A DNA stretch of 22,151 bases. Source: Entamoeba invadens IP1 (Eukaryota; Evosea; Mastigamoebida; Endamoebidae). Positions 10,111-19,423 of this stretch are shown one piece after another. How positions within the stretch are numbered: the stretch's first letter is position 1; each line of letters starts with the position of its first letter. The translations under genes and the position numbers were made by a program. The notes below the pieces were generated by a model. It saw nothing but the letters and a program-made list of their open reading frames with translations. It did no database searches and was not told where the DNA came from. Where the stretch lies: positions 12,522 to 34,672 of the forward strand of contig NW_004443678.1 in NCBI RefSeq assembly GCF_000330505.1. Direction: 5' to 3'.

Positions 10111-10357
10111 AAAGAAACATGTTTATGAGATTTTATAATTTTTATAAAAAATTTAAAATAATTTTTGAATATTATTTAAAATTACTATTAGTTTTTTATA
10201 ATAAAATACTTACTTAATATAATATTTTAACTTATAGTATATTTAAAGTTTTTGACACCAAAGTTTACGTCACCAATTTGAAATAATATATGTGTATATA
10301 TTTACAGTTGACTACTTAATTCTCAAAAATGTGTTTCCCATTGATTACAGATACAGG
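10111..10357. other. AT-rich spacer
   Basis: No gene or repeat recognised between the MITE and the first copy of the 16-bp direct repeat. Confidence 0.45.
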
Positions 10358-10373
10358 AAAAACCAGGGACCAA
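10358..10373 (+). repeat. 16-bp direct repeat, copy 1
   Basis: AAAAACCAGGGACCAA, identical to 10470-10485, with 96 bp between the copies. Perfect identity in a GC-richer phrase is unlikely by chance in this DNA. It may flank a small insertion or be two copies of a longer, decayed unit. Confidence 0.6.
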
Positions 10374-10469
10374 ACTAAATCAAGCTGTTTTATTATTGTT
10401 ATAAAGTTTCCTTGTTAAAGAAAAATCACCAAATAATCGGGGTTTTGGAGGATATGTTGGTTTATTTTC

Positions 10470-10485
10470 AAAAACCAGGGACCAA
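10470..10485 (+). repeat. 16-bp direct repeat, copy 2
   Basis: Exact second copy of AAAAACCAGGGACCAA (10358-10373). The 96 bp between the copies have no obvious inverted ends. Confidence 0.6.
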
Positions 10486-11113
10486 GTATTAATAGATAAT
10501 GATTATACATTTTGAACTGATCTTTGAGCCTCTTGGCAAAATCATCCATTTTTTTACCACAATGATTCAATTTCTGTTGTTTTTTGTTTTTTTAATCTTA
10601 AAATAGCAAAGTTTTCAACAAAAAGTTAATTTTTTCAGCTATGGTTTGGGTTTTTACTATATAATATAGTTTCTGTAAAAAATGTAATCGCTAGAACATT
10701 CTTTTTATTTTTGGAATTTTTATCCGTTAAAACAGCCCGAAACAATAGCACTAAAACGTCTATCAAAAATATAAATTCTAAAAATATTAACTTAAAGATT
10801 TATTTTAATTTTTATTATTTTTTGATTATTATTTGACTTGTAAATCATATCATATCTTTCAAACACAACAATATCAACATCCTAAAGAAAAAACAACCAC
10901 GAGTGATTTGTGGAAAGGTTTTTATTACTGTATTCTCAAGAATTGATTATTATCATTTCTATATGTATTCATTTTATTTGTTTATAATTTATTATTGTTT
11001 TTGGGAAACTCTTGCTTTTTTGAATTGTTCTATTGTTGTTTTATATTAAATAATAATTTCATTTATTTATTTTGATTTTGTATTCCCAAAACTTTAGATG
11101 TAAATAAGTTAGT
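10486..11113. other. AT-rich stretch with nothing recognised
   Basis: No sustained open frame on either strand and no repeat structure seen. Confidence 0.45.
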
Positions 11114-11118
11114 ATTAT

Positions 11119-13052
11119 GGCTATTAACTCACCTTGGCATAAAGTAACTCACTTTAACTATTCAAAATTAAATATTTGTCGTTTTATTATTAAACAAACT
11201 ATACTCATTAAAAAAACTATGTTTAGTATATCCATAGTTTAACAACCATATATTTTTTGTACAATTTATAATAAAAATAAACCATAATTAACTATATTCA
11301 TAATACTCGAAAAAAGAAAATAAAATAAATGGTAAAGAAAAAATTTATTTGGTACAAATATTATCCAAAACAACAATATTAAAAATTTGACAAAAATCCA
11401 TTTTTAATTTTAAATTAAATTGTTTTGAGTTATTGTACAATTTTGTTATAAACTATTAGACAACAAATTTGATGTATTTAATGTGAATATTTGTTTAAAA
11501 TTTAAATTTAAATCCTAAATTCTATTATGTTTAAACAAATACATATTTATAATTTGGTGGAATCATTTTCGTTGTTAGTATGAAGTTACACGTTTTAAAG
11601 TTTTAATGTTTTATTCAAATTGTATGATATTTCTAAATAAAAGTGTAAAAGCAAACAGTAATTTTTTATTAATCTTTTTTTATAAANNNNNNNNNNNNNN
11701 NNNNNNNNNNNNNNNNNNNNNNNNNNNNNNNNNNNNNNNNNNNNNNNNNNNNNNNNNNNNNNNNNNNNNNNNNNNNNNNNNNNNNNCAACAAATTTTTTA
11801 ACACTTTTCATTGAACAAACAATATGTCACAATTATTAAACATAAGCTACAATCAAAAATTAAATTATTTATCTCTTAATATTTTATCAAAAAACATATC
11901 AATAAAAATCTACACAAATGTTTAATTTTTTATACATTCAAATGTTTTGTAATGCACTAACTTTGTTTTTGTAATTAATTTAAAGGTTTACAACTTAGAG
12001 ACAACTTTAAACGTGTAAAATAATATAAACATGTTAATCGACTTTATTTTTTAGATACCGTTTTTATACACTTAAGGTAATTAAATTTTCATCATAGAAA
12101 TTAATCAATACAACCAAATTTATTATTTTTCATTGATTGTGTTGTGATAAATAATCTATATAATATTTTGGTTATAAACAATTATAAGCCGTTTAATGTC
12201 GTGTTCATCATATACTGTAAGAAGTTATTATTATGTCATCTTAACATTTTACATGATTAAATTTTTATATATTAAGTTGTGTTTTTTTGATAAAAGTGTA
12301 CTTTATTGTTATTGTGTCTTTGTTATTCGTTGTTTTATTGTATGTATTATTGTAATTAATATAAAATCAAACCCGGTTGTTTGGGTTATGAAAAATGGAT
12401 GCAATTGTTCTGGATGACAAAAATCATTTTTATCATTTTAATTTTATATTATTCAATGTTTTTACTTTAAAATACTGTTTGTTTAATTCAAATATCTGTT
12501 ATTACAAAACTCATTTATTATTTGTTGTATTTTTATTGACTGTTCAAATCAAAAATGATACAAATTTTAAAAATGTAATATAATAAATTCAAATGTGTAA
12601 CAACACATTCACTTTATTGTATTTGTATGGTGATATCTTTCGTGTTGACAACGATATAATTATTGAACACAATGAGTATTTTTTAAACCAATTAATCGAT
12701 TTGTTTTTATTTTTTCATTTATGAAAACTTTAATTTAATAACAAAAATAATTTAAGTAAGTCAAAATGTAATTTATTTTTGTTTTTTCATCACAATCCAG
12801 ATATAAATTATTTTGATTAATGGCAAATTTGCCCAAATGGTCAAGTTTTTGATTGAGTGAATAATTATATAACAATTTAAATAAAAACTATATTTTATTA
12901 TTTTAAAAAAAAATTATTTTATTATTTAAAAAACCATTGAAATAGTAAATTATTTTTTAAGTGAGTTACTTTTATAAAAGTGAGTCAAAAAGCGAAGTAG
13001 TGAGTCATTTTTTGACAAGTGAGTTTTAAAAGTGAGAGGTGAGTTAATAGCC
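11119..13052. mobile_element. 1.93 kb non-autonomous DNA element with inverted ends (contains the assembly gap)
   Basis: The left end GGCTATTAACTCACC (11119-11133) is a perfect inverted match to GGTGAGTTAATAGCC (13038-13052). Both sides carry ATTAT immediately outside (11114-11118 and 13053-13057), a candidate 5-bp target duplication; TTA inside it would equally suit a 3-bp duplication of PIF/Harbinger type. Just inside the right end are six GTGAGT-type motifs (about 12961-13045), and a second ACTCAC lies inside the left end (about 11147-11152), a subterminal pattern seen in many DNA transposons. The interior is about 85% AT and shows no transposase; short frames at 12196-12583 look like chance. 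The superfamily is not decided, and the true length is uncertain because of the N block. Confidence 0.65.
11687..11786. other. Assembly gap, exactly 100 N
   Basis: A block of 100 N. A round number is the usual placeholder for a gap of unknown size, so features crossing it have uncertain true length. Confidence 0.98.
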
Positions 13053-13057
13053 ATTAT

Positions 13058-14324
13058 AGTTTATTTGATATTATAATTTTTATCATAATTATAATAAATA
13101 ATAAAAAAAAACAAACGAGAATATTAAAAGTGGTTGAATTATTTTTTCTTTCAATTTTTTCTTATTTTTTATAAAAAATCCATTTGAAAAATGTAAATAA
13201 AAGATAAAAATACATATAATTAGTTCTTTGAAAAAAAATAATTGTTTATAGTTGATACATTACATTTAAACACCATCAAACAATTATCAAACATACTGAG
13301 GCCTACAAAATCACAAATTCTAATTAACCACGTCACCATTATATAATTAAAATGTTCATATTATATTATCAATTCATATGCTATAATTCCATTTTTTCTA
13401 CAAAGATCAATTAAAACAGACTGCAAACGACTATTACAACATTTCATAAAAAAGTTGCTGTTTCCTTTTTAAAAAGTTATCAGTCAATTTTAATTACTAA
13501 TGTATCAAATTTTGTATTCTTATCAAATGTTTACATTATATTTCTGTAGAGTGTCAACATAGCAACTTTTTAACAAATATTCAGATAAAATGATCAATAT
13601 AATTATTGATTTAAAGGGGTTCACAATAAGCTGTATATTGATGATATGTTTTTTGATTAGATATATACTTTTGTATTTCCTCGAGTGTATTTAAAATTGG
13701 ACATATAAAACAACTACACAACACAATTTCAGTTATAATTAAATAGTTAACAAAAAATTTTAAATATATATAAAGATAAAAAATATAATCTCGAGTCATT
13801 TGATTCATTTTTTTTAATTATACAAAAGTTGGTTTATTTACATTTTTGAATAATTATATTTTATAATAATTAACAGAATTTGATTTATTGTATACTTTGA
13901 TTATTTTTTCTCTTGTTATATATTTAAAATGATCGTCATATTCTATTTCATTAATTAGAGTTCGATATTTGTAATGGTGTTTTTATAAATGATAAAAATT
14001 AGACAATAATAATGATAATCATCATGTGTGTAAGTTGACATTTTCTGTACATTTATATTGTTGTTTGATATTATCTTCAAAGTGTTAATTTGTATTTCAA
14101 TGATGAAATAGAAATGAATTAACAACAAGTTTTAAGCAAACTGATAATTTTTGCCATTATTTATTTTTATTAAAGATTGTTGTTGACTTTATTTTGTTGG
14201 TATTTGTCATATTTAATTTTTAATTATGACAAAATTGAAAAAAAATGTTGATAATCAATAAAATCAATTTAAAACCTTATTTTTTCTAAATAAAGGTATC
14301 AAGTCAATTTATAACTTCAAAAAT
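13058..14324. other. AT-rich stretch; one doubtful small minus-strand frame
   Basis: No recognised gene. A 65-codon minus-strand frame (13611-13808) contains a C-x2-C pair (CSCFICPILNTLEEIQKY) and starts at a real ATG, but its composition is otherwise close to translated AT desert. The phrase TAAAGGGGTTYACA occurs at about 13613-13626 and again at 14331-14344 just upstream of the hAT gene. The hAT 5' terminus should be in this stretch, but I could not identify it. Confidence 0.35.
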
Positions 14325-14359
14325 GTATATAAAGGGGTTTACAAACTTGTATTTTCAAA
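14325..14359 (+). promoter_or_regulatory. Possible core promoter of the hAT transposase gene
   Basis: TATATAAAGG at about 14325-14334 lies roughly 30 bases before the ATG at 14360, and ATTTTCAAA adjoins the ATG. This matches the compact Entamoeba layout of a TATA-like box, an AT-rich initiator and a very short leader. Confidence 0.4.
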
Positions 14360-14752
14360 ATGAAAAGATATCCACAGATACAAAAACGGTACAAGATACC
14401 TATAAATGAATTTACAGAGTGTTTAACATTTAAACCACATATTAAAGGAGTGTGTCAAACATTATTTAAACGTCTTCATTATTGTATTTTTTGTAATACT
14501 TTTTATGGAGATGAATTTGACTCTCACATTTCAATTCACAGATTTAGTAATGATATTGATACTGAAACATTGCAAAATTTTTATGATTTTAATATTGAAA
14601 ATTTAAATTTACTTGCTGTTAACAGCCTTTTCGACAGTAAATGTGTCAATGCCACGAGACTTTTTGACCTCCACAAAAAAGATATCGACAACTTTATAAA
14701 TGAAAGTCGTGTAACTCAAGAATATATATATATAAAACAATTGATATATTGA
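14360..14752 (+). CDS. hAT piece 1: N-terminal zinc-finger region
   Basis: Starts at a true ATG with a promoter-like stretch upstream. Residues 45-60 or so hold a C-x2-C-x10-H-x3-H finger (HYCIFCNTFYGDEFDSHISI), consistent with DNA binding by the transposase N-terminus. The end (YIYIKQLIY) is translated from a TA microsatellite and is probably out of frame. One TA unit more or less would join this frame to the next piece. Confidence 0.6.
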   Translation: MKRYPQIQKRYKIPINEFTECLTFKPHIKGVCQTLFKRLHYCIFCNTFYGDEFDSHISIHRFSNDIDTETLQNFYDFNIENLNLLAVNSLFDSKCVNATRLFDLHKKDIDNFINESRVTQEYIYIKQLIY

Positions 14753-15351
14753 ACAATGATTGGCATAATTTTGAAACGAATTTGACTATTCCTTATCCAT
14801 TAAATATAAATTTTCCAAAAGAAATGCAAATGGAGATTGTAACACATTCAGAAACATTTTATCATTTAGAAGATGATAATAATAATACACAAAACAATCA
14901 AATACAAATGAAGCAACTTTACGAAAATAATATAGATGTGTTAGATGTAAACATTGTAGATAATACACAATTGACTTTGAACAATACAAATTCACAAAAA
15001 CCAATCAATACTCGTCAAATAAGTAATGTTCAAAAAAATTTGTTAAATTTAACAGACACAACAATTCCAATGTTAATTATAAATGACGATCCACATAATA
15101 ATTCATTATCACAAGAACACTCTAACGTATCAAGTGAACAAAACACAAGTGATAGTGAAGTAATTGATATATTAAATCAAAGTGTTTCTCTTGATACTTC
15201 AAATGGAAGTACAGATAATGAATTCGATAGTAGCAACACATGTACTGATTTTAATCAAACATCTGAAGAACAAAACGACAACTTGAGTGAAAGTGAGAAC
15301 AGTTTAAAAGATGGTCCTGAAAAAATCAACAACACAAAAAATAATATTTAA
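14752..15351 (+). CDS. hAT piece 2: acidic Asn/Ser-rich linker
   Basis: This frame has no natural ATG at its start and overlaps the end of piece 1, so it is a continuation rather than a separate gene. It is low-complexity and acidic (VSSEQNTSDSEVIDILNQSV, later QTSEEQNDNLSESENSLKDG). It stops at TAA 15349-15351, after which the same frame continues without another stop, so this is a single nonsense change or a natural end followed by remnant. Unusual composition for a hAT protein. Confidence 0.5.
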   Translation, partial: NNDWHNFETNLTIPYPLNINFPKEMQMEIVTHSETFYHLEDDNNNTQNNQIQMKQLYENNIDVLDVNIVDNTQLTLNNTNSQKPINTRQISNVQKNLLNLTDTTIPMLIINDDPHNNSLSQEHSNVSSEQNTSDSEVIDILNQSVSLDTSNGSTDNEFDSSNTCTDFNQTSEEQNDNLSESENSLKDGPEKINNTKNNI

Positions 15352-15637
15352 ATAATTAAAACTTTGATAAAAATCATTACTGGAACAAAAAATATAAAAG
15401 AAGGACGTATTGAAGAAATTGTAAAAAAAATTCAGGAAGAAATAATTTCCAAAAGTGAAAACACTTCAAAATTAAGAAATAAACTTCAAAATAAATATTT
15501 CATGATTTTATTTGCATTGTATTTCAAAATGATGTCTTTAACAGAGTTCCAAATTAAACAAGTGTTAGAAGCTACTAAAATTTTGACAATATACGGAAAC
15601 AACAAATTTGTAATTAAAGTGAGTACTAAAACTATTA
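15352..15637 (+). CDS. hAT piece 3: helical segment up to the MULE insertion
   Basis: Same frame as piece 2, directly after its stop. Lys/Glu-rich helices (GRIEEIVKKIQEEIISK) run to KVSTKTI at the 9-bp target copy 15629-15637. The open frame carries on to 15759, but everything after 15637 is MULE terminal repeat, not hAT. Confidence 0.6.
15629..15637 (+). repeat. MULE target-site duplication, left copy
   Basis: AAACTATTA, identical to 18820-18828 on the other side of the MULE. Nine bases is the usual duplication length of Mutator-like elements. Confidence 0.88.
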
Positions 15638-16366
15638 GGGATGACGACATTTCGCCAAACTACATTTTACCAAAAATTATTAAGAACTTTCTTAATTATT
15701 CTTTAACAAAGAAAATTTTAAAAATAATTCATTGTTGTATTTTTGTCAAGCTTTTATAAAAATATATTTTTGTCAACAATAAATAAATAAATTGTAAATT
15801 GTATGAATAAATATATTTATATATTATTACAACTCTGTGTATTCTGTTTTTATTTTACGTTATTAAATCTTATTAAATAAAAGTATTACTTAAACTGGTA
15901 ACTTTGGTTATACATACAATATTTTGGTATTCTTTTTAAAGCAACAAATAAAAATACACAACTTAACGTTCATGTAAAATCACACATTGTATTATTGGAA
16001 AAGTCTCATAAGTATTATTTTTGTTTAAACAAAAATACTTGATTCAATTAACCAAACAATTTATCAACAATTGTTATCAAATTTATAAATAAAATAATAT
16101 TTAATTAGTTAGTATATAATTTAATGATGTATTTTTCAAAAGTGAATTTGAAATGCAATTTGTTTAAATAACCATTTGTATTCAAAAATTTATTTTTAAC
16201 ATGTTTTATGTAAAAATATACCAAATTTAAAGTTCTTTATTGTGTTTATATAATGTCATTTGAATTACTTCGGCTCTATTATAATCACTACAATATAAAT
16301 TATTAGAATTGAATTATCATTTTATTAACTTTTATTAACTTTATTTCATTAAAATATTAAAAAAAT
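15638..16366 (+). repeat. MULE left terminal inverted repeat
   Basis: Reverse-complement match to 18092-18819, without differences that I can see beyond the outermost bases and the inner A-run. Inner limit set where AAAATATTAAAAAA is followed by different sequence in the two arms. Contains a local palindrome, TTTTTGTTTAAACAAAAA, at about 16018-16035. Confidence 0.88.
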
Positions 16367-16377
16367 AAATTACTTAA

Positions 16378-16827
16378 TTATTTTTTGTTTTTGTTTTTTC
16401 TACACTCTTTTTTGATTTCTTGGATTACAGACCTTCTTTTTTTTCTTGGCTTTTTTTCAAGTATAATTTTTTTCTTTGTATTTTGAATATCAACAATTTT
16501 AGTTGGATTTTTATTTTCAAGTCTTGTTTGTTGGATAAAGTCTTTATGTTCACACATATTACCATTTGTTGAAGTGTTTATATCAACAACATTTTCATTG
16601 ATACAATCTACACAATTTTCTTTTGTAACATTTTCCGTCTCGTTTTGTTCACAATTTTCAACTTCGAAGTAAACTTCATGATTCAAGCCATCAAATAACA
16701 CACTTACCTTTTCGAGAAAACAATTTAAATTGATTTCACCACAGTAATAATTTGTTGTTAAATTTTTAAGTGTATTATATATTATTTCAACTTTACTGTT
16801 TGATTTTTTATAATTTCCGTTTTTCAT
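16378..16827 (-). CDS. C-terminal part of the MULE transposase (or a second small ORF), basic tail
   Basis: Opens with ATG overlapping the TGA of the upstream frame (ATGA, 16824-16827) and runs 149 codons to just inside the left arm. It has a helical start (SKVEIIYNTLKNLTTNYYCG), an acidic Asn/Cys-containing middle, and a very basic end (LEKKPRKKRRSVIQEIKK) that looks like a nuclear-localisation or DNA-binding tail. Continuity of sense (VNKDLKT into NGNYKKSNSK) suggests one protein with a one-base shift. A separate accessory ORF is possible, as the overlap is neat. Confidence 0.55.
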   Translation of the reverse strand: MKNGNYKKSNSKVEIIYNTLKNLTTNYYCGEINLNCFLEKVSVLFDGLNHEVYFEVENCEQNETENVTKENCVDCINENVVDINTSTNGNMCEHKDFIQQTRLENKNPTKIVDIQNTKKKIILEKKPRKKRRSVIQEIKKECRKNKNKK

Positions 16828-17998
16828 GTTTTTAGATCTTTATTAACATCTTCTATCACTTTTCCGATTTTTTCAACGAACTTCCAGAAACCAGGTTTCA
16901 CGAACTCAAGCCTCCTGGTGAGCGCGGCGTGGTAAGACTCACAATCATTATTAGTCCTCTTTTTTCTCATAAATTGACACCACAATGAAATGGAAAATGC
17001 GCCATTTATCCACACTTTTTTGAAGTATTCCACAACTATACCAAATGAAGGTACATGAGAATACCACGCCGTTAAAATACCAACTGTTTGAATAATATCT
17101 TCTTCTTTCAAAAAGCACACGGACTCTAATATTTTCACCGCAGCTTTGAATTCCGTATTTAAAGAATACTCATATTTAAGTCCAGCATTATTGATAAACT
17201 TTCGTATGGCTTGATGTTGATGAAAAAGGCATCCTTTGTGCTCTAGACCAAAAGTTTTGTATTTTCTTAAAACGGTGATAAGCGAATTTTCGAAGTCAGT
17301 CACAACAACAACTTTTCTTCCAAAACAAGTATAATTTTCGTTGATTTCTTTAAGCAAGCATTCAATGGCATTAAAAAGTGTTTCATATGTATTTGAAGTT
17401 TTGTTTTTTAACAAACAGTGAATTGCTGGAAATGTTTGGTTGTTTTTGTAATTGACAATGCAGTGTATATAGCTGATAAAATTGTTTGGGGCAACTCCGG
17501 AAAGTCCCATCCATAAACACTTCTTTGCATCTTGCTAACATTGTCAATTGTTCGCTATTTCCAAATATAAGTATTCCAATTTGCTCATCTTTGAATAATA
17601 AATTGAAGTCGCCAACACTTATTATAAATTTCATATGAATTTGGTTCATTTTTGTAAACTTTGTTTCTTTGAACAAAGCGTTCTAATGTCTATTGTGTTA
17701 TTCCTATAGAACCTCTTTTGTATTTTGTTATAACTGATTTCATTGTTAATTTTTTTGTTGGTGAAGTTTGTAAGTCATTTTTGATAAAATTTAAATGATT
17801 TTTTCTGCGTAAATCTTGTTTTTCGTGAATGTGAGTTGTTGTTTTGCCATAATGATAACTTCCATCTGTGTTTTTTATTATAGTCACTTTACATATTCGA
17901 CAAGAGCAGCGAAAGTGTGTTCTTTCTTTGTCTATGGCATGAAACAAATAACCATCATAAATAGGCAATTCTTTTCCCTTTGTGCTTTTGATGCTCAT
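16824..17998 (-). pseudogene. MULE transposase with FLYWCH-type zinc finger, frameshifted
   Basis: Starts MSIKSTKGKELPIYDGYLFH at 17998, followed by a FLYWCH-like zinc finger (HFRCSCRICKVTIIK ... YHYGKTTTHIH). The MULE catalytic core follows: first Asp in EVFMDGTFRSCP (17509-17511), second in VVVVTDFENSLITVL (17295-17297), the GCLFHQHQAIRKF His motif, and Glu in NNDCESYHAAL (16938-16940). All three acidic residues of the DDE site are present, so the enzyme type is clear. Lesions: TAG at 17690-17692, a frame change near 17615-17640, and another near 17455-17470. The frame after the TAG stays coding-like (TLERFVQRNKVYKNEPNSYE), which shows the stop is secondary. Otherwise about 400 residues plus the C-terminal part at 16378-16827. 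Confidence 0.85.
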
Positions 17999-18091
17999 TC
18001 TTGTTATATATTAGTTTTGATGTTGTATTTATAATTAAAAATACAAAACCAATGAAGTAATATTAATACATAAATGTAAAAATAAACGATT

Positions 18092-18819
18092 ATTTTTTAA
18101 TATTTTAATGAAATAAAGTTAATAAAAGTTAATAAAATGATAATTCAATTCTAATAATTTATATTGTAGTGATTATAATAGAGCCGAAGTAATTCAAATG
18201 ACATTATATAAACACAATAAAGAACTTTAAATTTGGTATATTTTTACATAAAACATGTTAAAAATAAATTTTTGAATACAAATGGTTATTTAAACAAATT
18301 GCATTTCAAATTCACTTTTGAAAAATACATCATTAAATTATATACTAACTAATTAAATATTATTTTATTTATAAATTTGATAACAATTGTTGATAAATTG
18401 TTTGGTTAATTGAATCAAGTATTTTTGTTTAAACAAAAATAATACTTATGAGACTTTTCCAATAATACAATGTGTGATTTTACATGAACGTTAAGTTGTG
18501 TATTTTTATTTGTTGCTTTAAAAAGAATACCAAAATATTGTATGTATAACCAAAGTTACCAGTTTAAGTAATACTTTTATTTAATAAGATTTAATAACGT
18601 AAAATAAAAACAGAATACACAGAGTTGTAATAATATATAAATATATTTATTCATACAATTTACAATTTATTTATTTATTGTTGACAAAAATATATTTTTA
18701 TAAAAGCTTGACAAAAATACAACAATGAATTATTTTTAAAATTTTCTTTGTTAAAGAATAATTAAGAAAGTTCTTAATAATTTTTGGTAAAATGTAGTTT
18801 GGCGAAATGTCACCCTCTC
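18092..18819 (-). repeat. MULE right terminal inverted repeat
   Basis: Partner of 15638-16366. Its last bases supply an ATG (18807) that opens in frame into the hAT gene, giving an artificial fusion frame. The transposase start (17998) lies about 95 bp inside this arm. Confidence 0.88.
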
Positions 18820-18828
18820 AAACTATTA
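18820..18828 (+). repeat. MULE target-site duplication, right copy
   Basis: AAACTATTA, identical to 15629-15637. Joining the hAT sequence across one copy keeps codon phase (KTI continuing to IRYMEL). Confidence 0.88.
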
Positions 18829-19313
18829 TACGCTATATGGAATTGATTCATATATATTCCAAACAAAAGTTGATGGAGATTGGTAAATCTGGTGTTGATT
18901 ATCATTTAATTGCAGATAGTACCAAATTTCGTTCAAAAGAAAAGTTTTCACTGTATTGTCGTGTTTTAAATGGATTTGTACCCGTGGAAATAAAGATAAA
19001 AATTGGAAGCTATTTTGGGAAAACAAGTGGATTGGGGTGGGGGAAATGGGTTAAACGAATTCTTAAACACTTTCATTTGTCCTTAAACCATTTAAAAGGA
19101 TGTACTGTTGATGGTGGAAGCAACATGAAATCTTTAGCAATGCATCTCAAAATGCTTATCATACGATATAAACATCACAAAGAACATTTTAGAAAAATAC
19201 ACATTAAAAATACACATGTTGGGTTTTTGGCTGATATATATACACAACAAAGTCAGAGCGAGTATATTCAAACGGAAAATGTTAAATGTTTGTTGTTTAA
19301 AATGATTTTTTGA
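18820..19313 (+). CDS. hAT piece 4: catalytic region with both Asp motifs
   Basis: Continues from piece 3 across the MULE. Holds LIADSTKFRSKEKFSLYC, with the first catalytic Asp, and LKGCTVDGGSNMKSLAMHLK, with the second. After about 19150 the translation (IHIKNTHVGFLADIYTQQ) no longer resembles a hAT protein and ends at TGA 19311-19313, so the true coding match probably stops earlier. The apparent start codon at 18807 belongs to the MULE arm. Confidence 0.65.
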
Positions 19314-19423
19314 ATATAATGTTATTGACATAATAAATATTCTTTTTATTATATTTTTATAATAACACATTTATTAAAAATTTACAATTGTTTATAATCA
19401 AAATAAATATCTTTTTTTGTTAA
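19314..19423 (+). other. Non-coding interruption within the hAT gene
   Basis: Very AT-rich with stops in all + frames, between the second Asp motif and the CxxH motif, which are normally only some tens of residues apart. Probably a small insertion or rearranged patch starting near 19150. No clear inverted ends or duplication seen. Confidence 0.45.

Larger units (their letters stand above)
15638..18819 (-). mobile_element. Complete Mutator-like element (MULE), 3182 bp, nested in the hAT gene
   Basis: Defined by matching 9-bp target duplications, inverted arms of about 728 bp (15638-16366 and 18092-18819) and a MULE transposase on the minus strand between them. The arms look almost identical over their whole length by eye, including ATTTCGCCAAACTACATTTT near the ends. 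The outermost eight bases differ (GGGATGAC at the left, GAGAGGGT from the right). It splits the hAT gene exactly at a codon-compatible position. MULEs are known from Entamoeba genomes. The transposase is broken, so any movement would depend on enzyme from another copy. Confidence 0.88.

Noticed and set aside
11595..11839. Frames on both strands crossing the N block
   Set aside because: They are open only because N codons are read as X. No information.
12196..12583. Two overlapping plus-strand frames inside the 1.9 kb element
   Set aside because: Tyr/Phe/Ile/Cys-rich output of AT desert, with no transposase motif.
13611..13808. 65-codon minus-strand frame with a C-x2-C pair, possibly with a short GT...AG intron
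   Set aside because: The putative intron would be only about 38 bases and no second metal-binding pair is clear. Mentioned only as doubtful.
14786..15004. 72-codon minus-strand frame
   Set aside because: Antisense of the hAT linker region.
17383..17998. Reading the MULE transposase as three separate genes
   Set aside because: The FLYWCH finger, first Asp and remaining catalytic core are in the normal order for one MULE transposase, and the frame stays coding-like beyond the TAG. One decayed gene is the simpler reading.
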